Assembly: GCF_014836885.1 (NCBI RefSeq)
Contig: NZ_JACSPY010000003.1
Span: 232,786 to 296,785 of the forward strand
Direction of reading: 5' to 3'
DNA from: Brevibacterium gallinarum
GTDB taxonomy: Bacteria > Actinomycetota > Actinomycetes > Actinomycetales > Brevibacteriaceae
Length of the DNA stretch: 64,000 nucleotides
Below are positions 63,975 through 64,000 of this stretch, one piece after another. The notes beneath the pieces were generated by a model. That model did no database searches and was not told the origin of the DNA. It was given only the letters and a program-made list of their open reading frames with translations. The stretch's first letter is position 1. Every line of letters starts with the position of its first letter. Made by a program: the position numbers and the translations under genes.

Positions 63975-64000
63975 TGTCTCGATTCCAGCTGCTCACTGAT
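63928..64000 (+). mobile_element. IS5-family insertion sequence, left end (partial)
   Basis: The sequence GGGCGTGTCTGACAAAG looks like the terminal repeat of IS5/IS427-type elements, and an ATG at 63975 begins MSRFQLLTD, the start of the matching transposase. Only 73 bases are in the window; the element continues beyond the right edge. Confidence 0.65.
63975..64000 (+). CDS. IS5-family transposase, N-terminus only (partial)
   Basis: Nine codons, MSRFQLLTD, are visible before the window ends. This is the characteristic opening of IS5/IS427-type transposases, in which QW and LLP follow. No strong ribosome site is present upstream. Confidence 0.55.

Overview
The window is chromosomal DNA of a high-GC Gram-positive bacterium (Actinomycetota). 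The order of its core genes is that of Micrococcales, and an IS1380-type element and the general style suggest a Brevibacterium-like organism (moderate confidence, from memory of the group). MurE carries a DNPR motif, which indicates meso-diaminopimelate peptidoglycan. Several genes start with GTG or TTG, and several appear to be leaderless.

About 1-50.9 kb is ordinary core chromosome. The left edge holds the Lys/Ala/Thr-rich N-terminus of a minus-strand protein, probably SigA, followed by a DUF4192 protein, a spermidine-synthase-like protein and a HelD-type RNA polymerase recycling ATPase. A long minus-strand block (5.6-31.8 kb) is the division and cell-wall (dcw) region. In transcription order it reads mraZ, rsmH, ftsL, ftsI, murE, murF, mraY, murD, ftsW, murG, murC, ftsQ, ftsZ, pgeF, sepF, yggT, divIVA, lspA, an rluD-type synthase, dnaE, hisD, nrdR. 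Many junctions are ATGA/TGATG overlaps. Divergent from mraZ is a MoxR-DUF58-transglutaminase operon, then DUF3040, dinB, a lipoprotein, a polyprenyl synthase, an Rv2175c-like protein, a LysM-transglycosylase, a PASTA Ser/Thr kinase, threonine aldolase, class II DAHP synthase, and a DUF881-sbp-DUF881-gcvH-FHA-DUF151 cluster.

From about 50.9 kb to the right edge the sequence is accessory. A degenerate tRNA-Pro and an intact tRNA-Pro(GGG) mark the boundary. Next come a tyrosine integrase, an excisionase, a DUF4913 protein, an SSB-like protein, a VirD4/TraG-type coupling protein and two paralogous small proteins, which look like an integrative mobile element without a visible relaxase. Then follow an Lsr2 silencer, an IS1380 element with intact target-site duplication, an IS3 remnant, and an IS5-type element that begins at the right edge.

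The most interesting part is 59.8-62.8 kb. It is a tightly overlapping operon encoding an AvrD-family enzyme (syringolide-type small-molecule synthase), a TetR protein with the ligand-domain pattern of gamma-butyrolactone receptors, and a short-chain dehydrogenase. A second TetR regulator is divergent, and a 29-bp palindrome lies between two leaderless promoters. This looks like a self-contained signalling-molecule system (synthase, receptor, tailoring reductase, regulator) carried on a genomic island.
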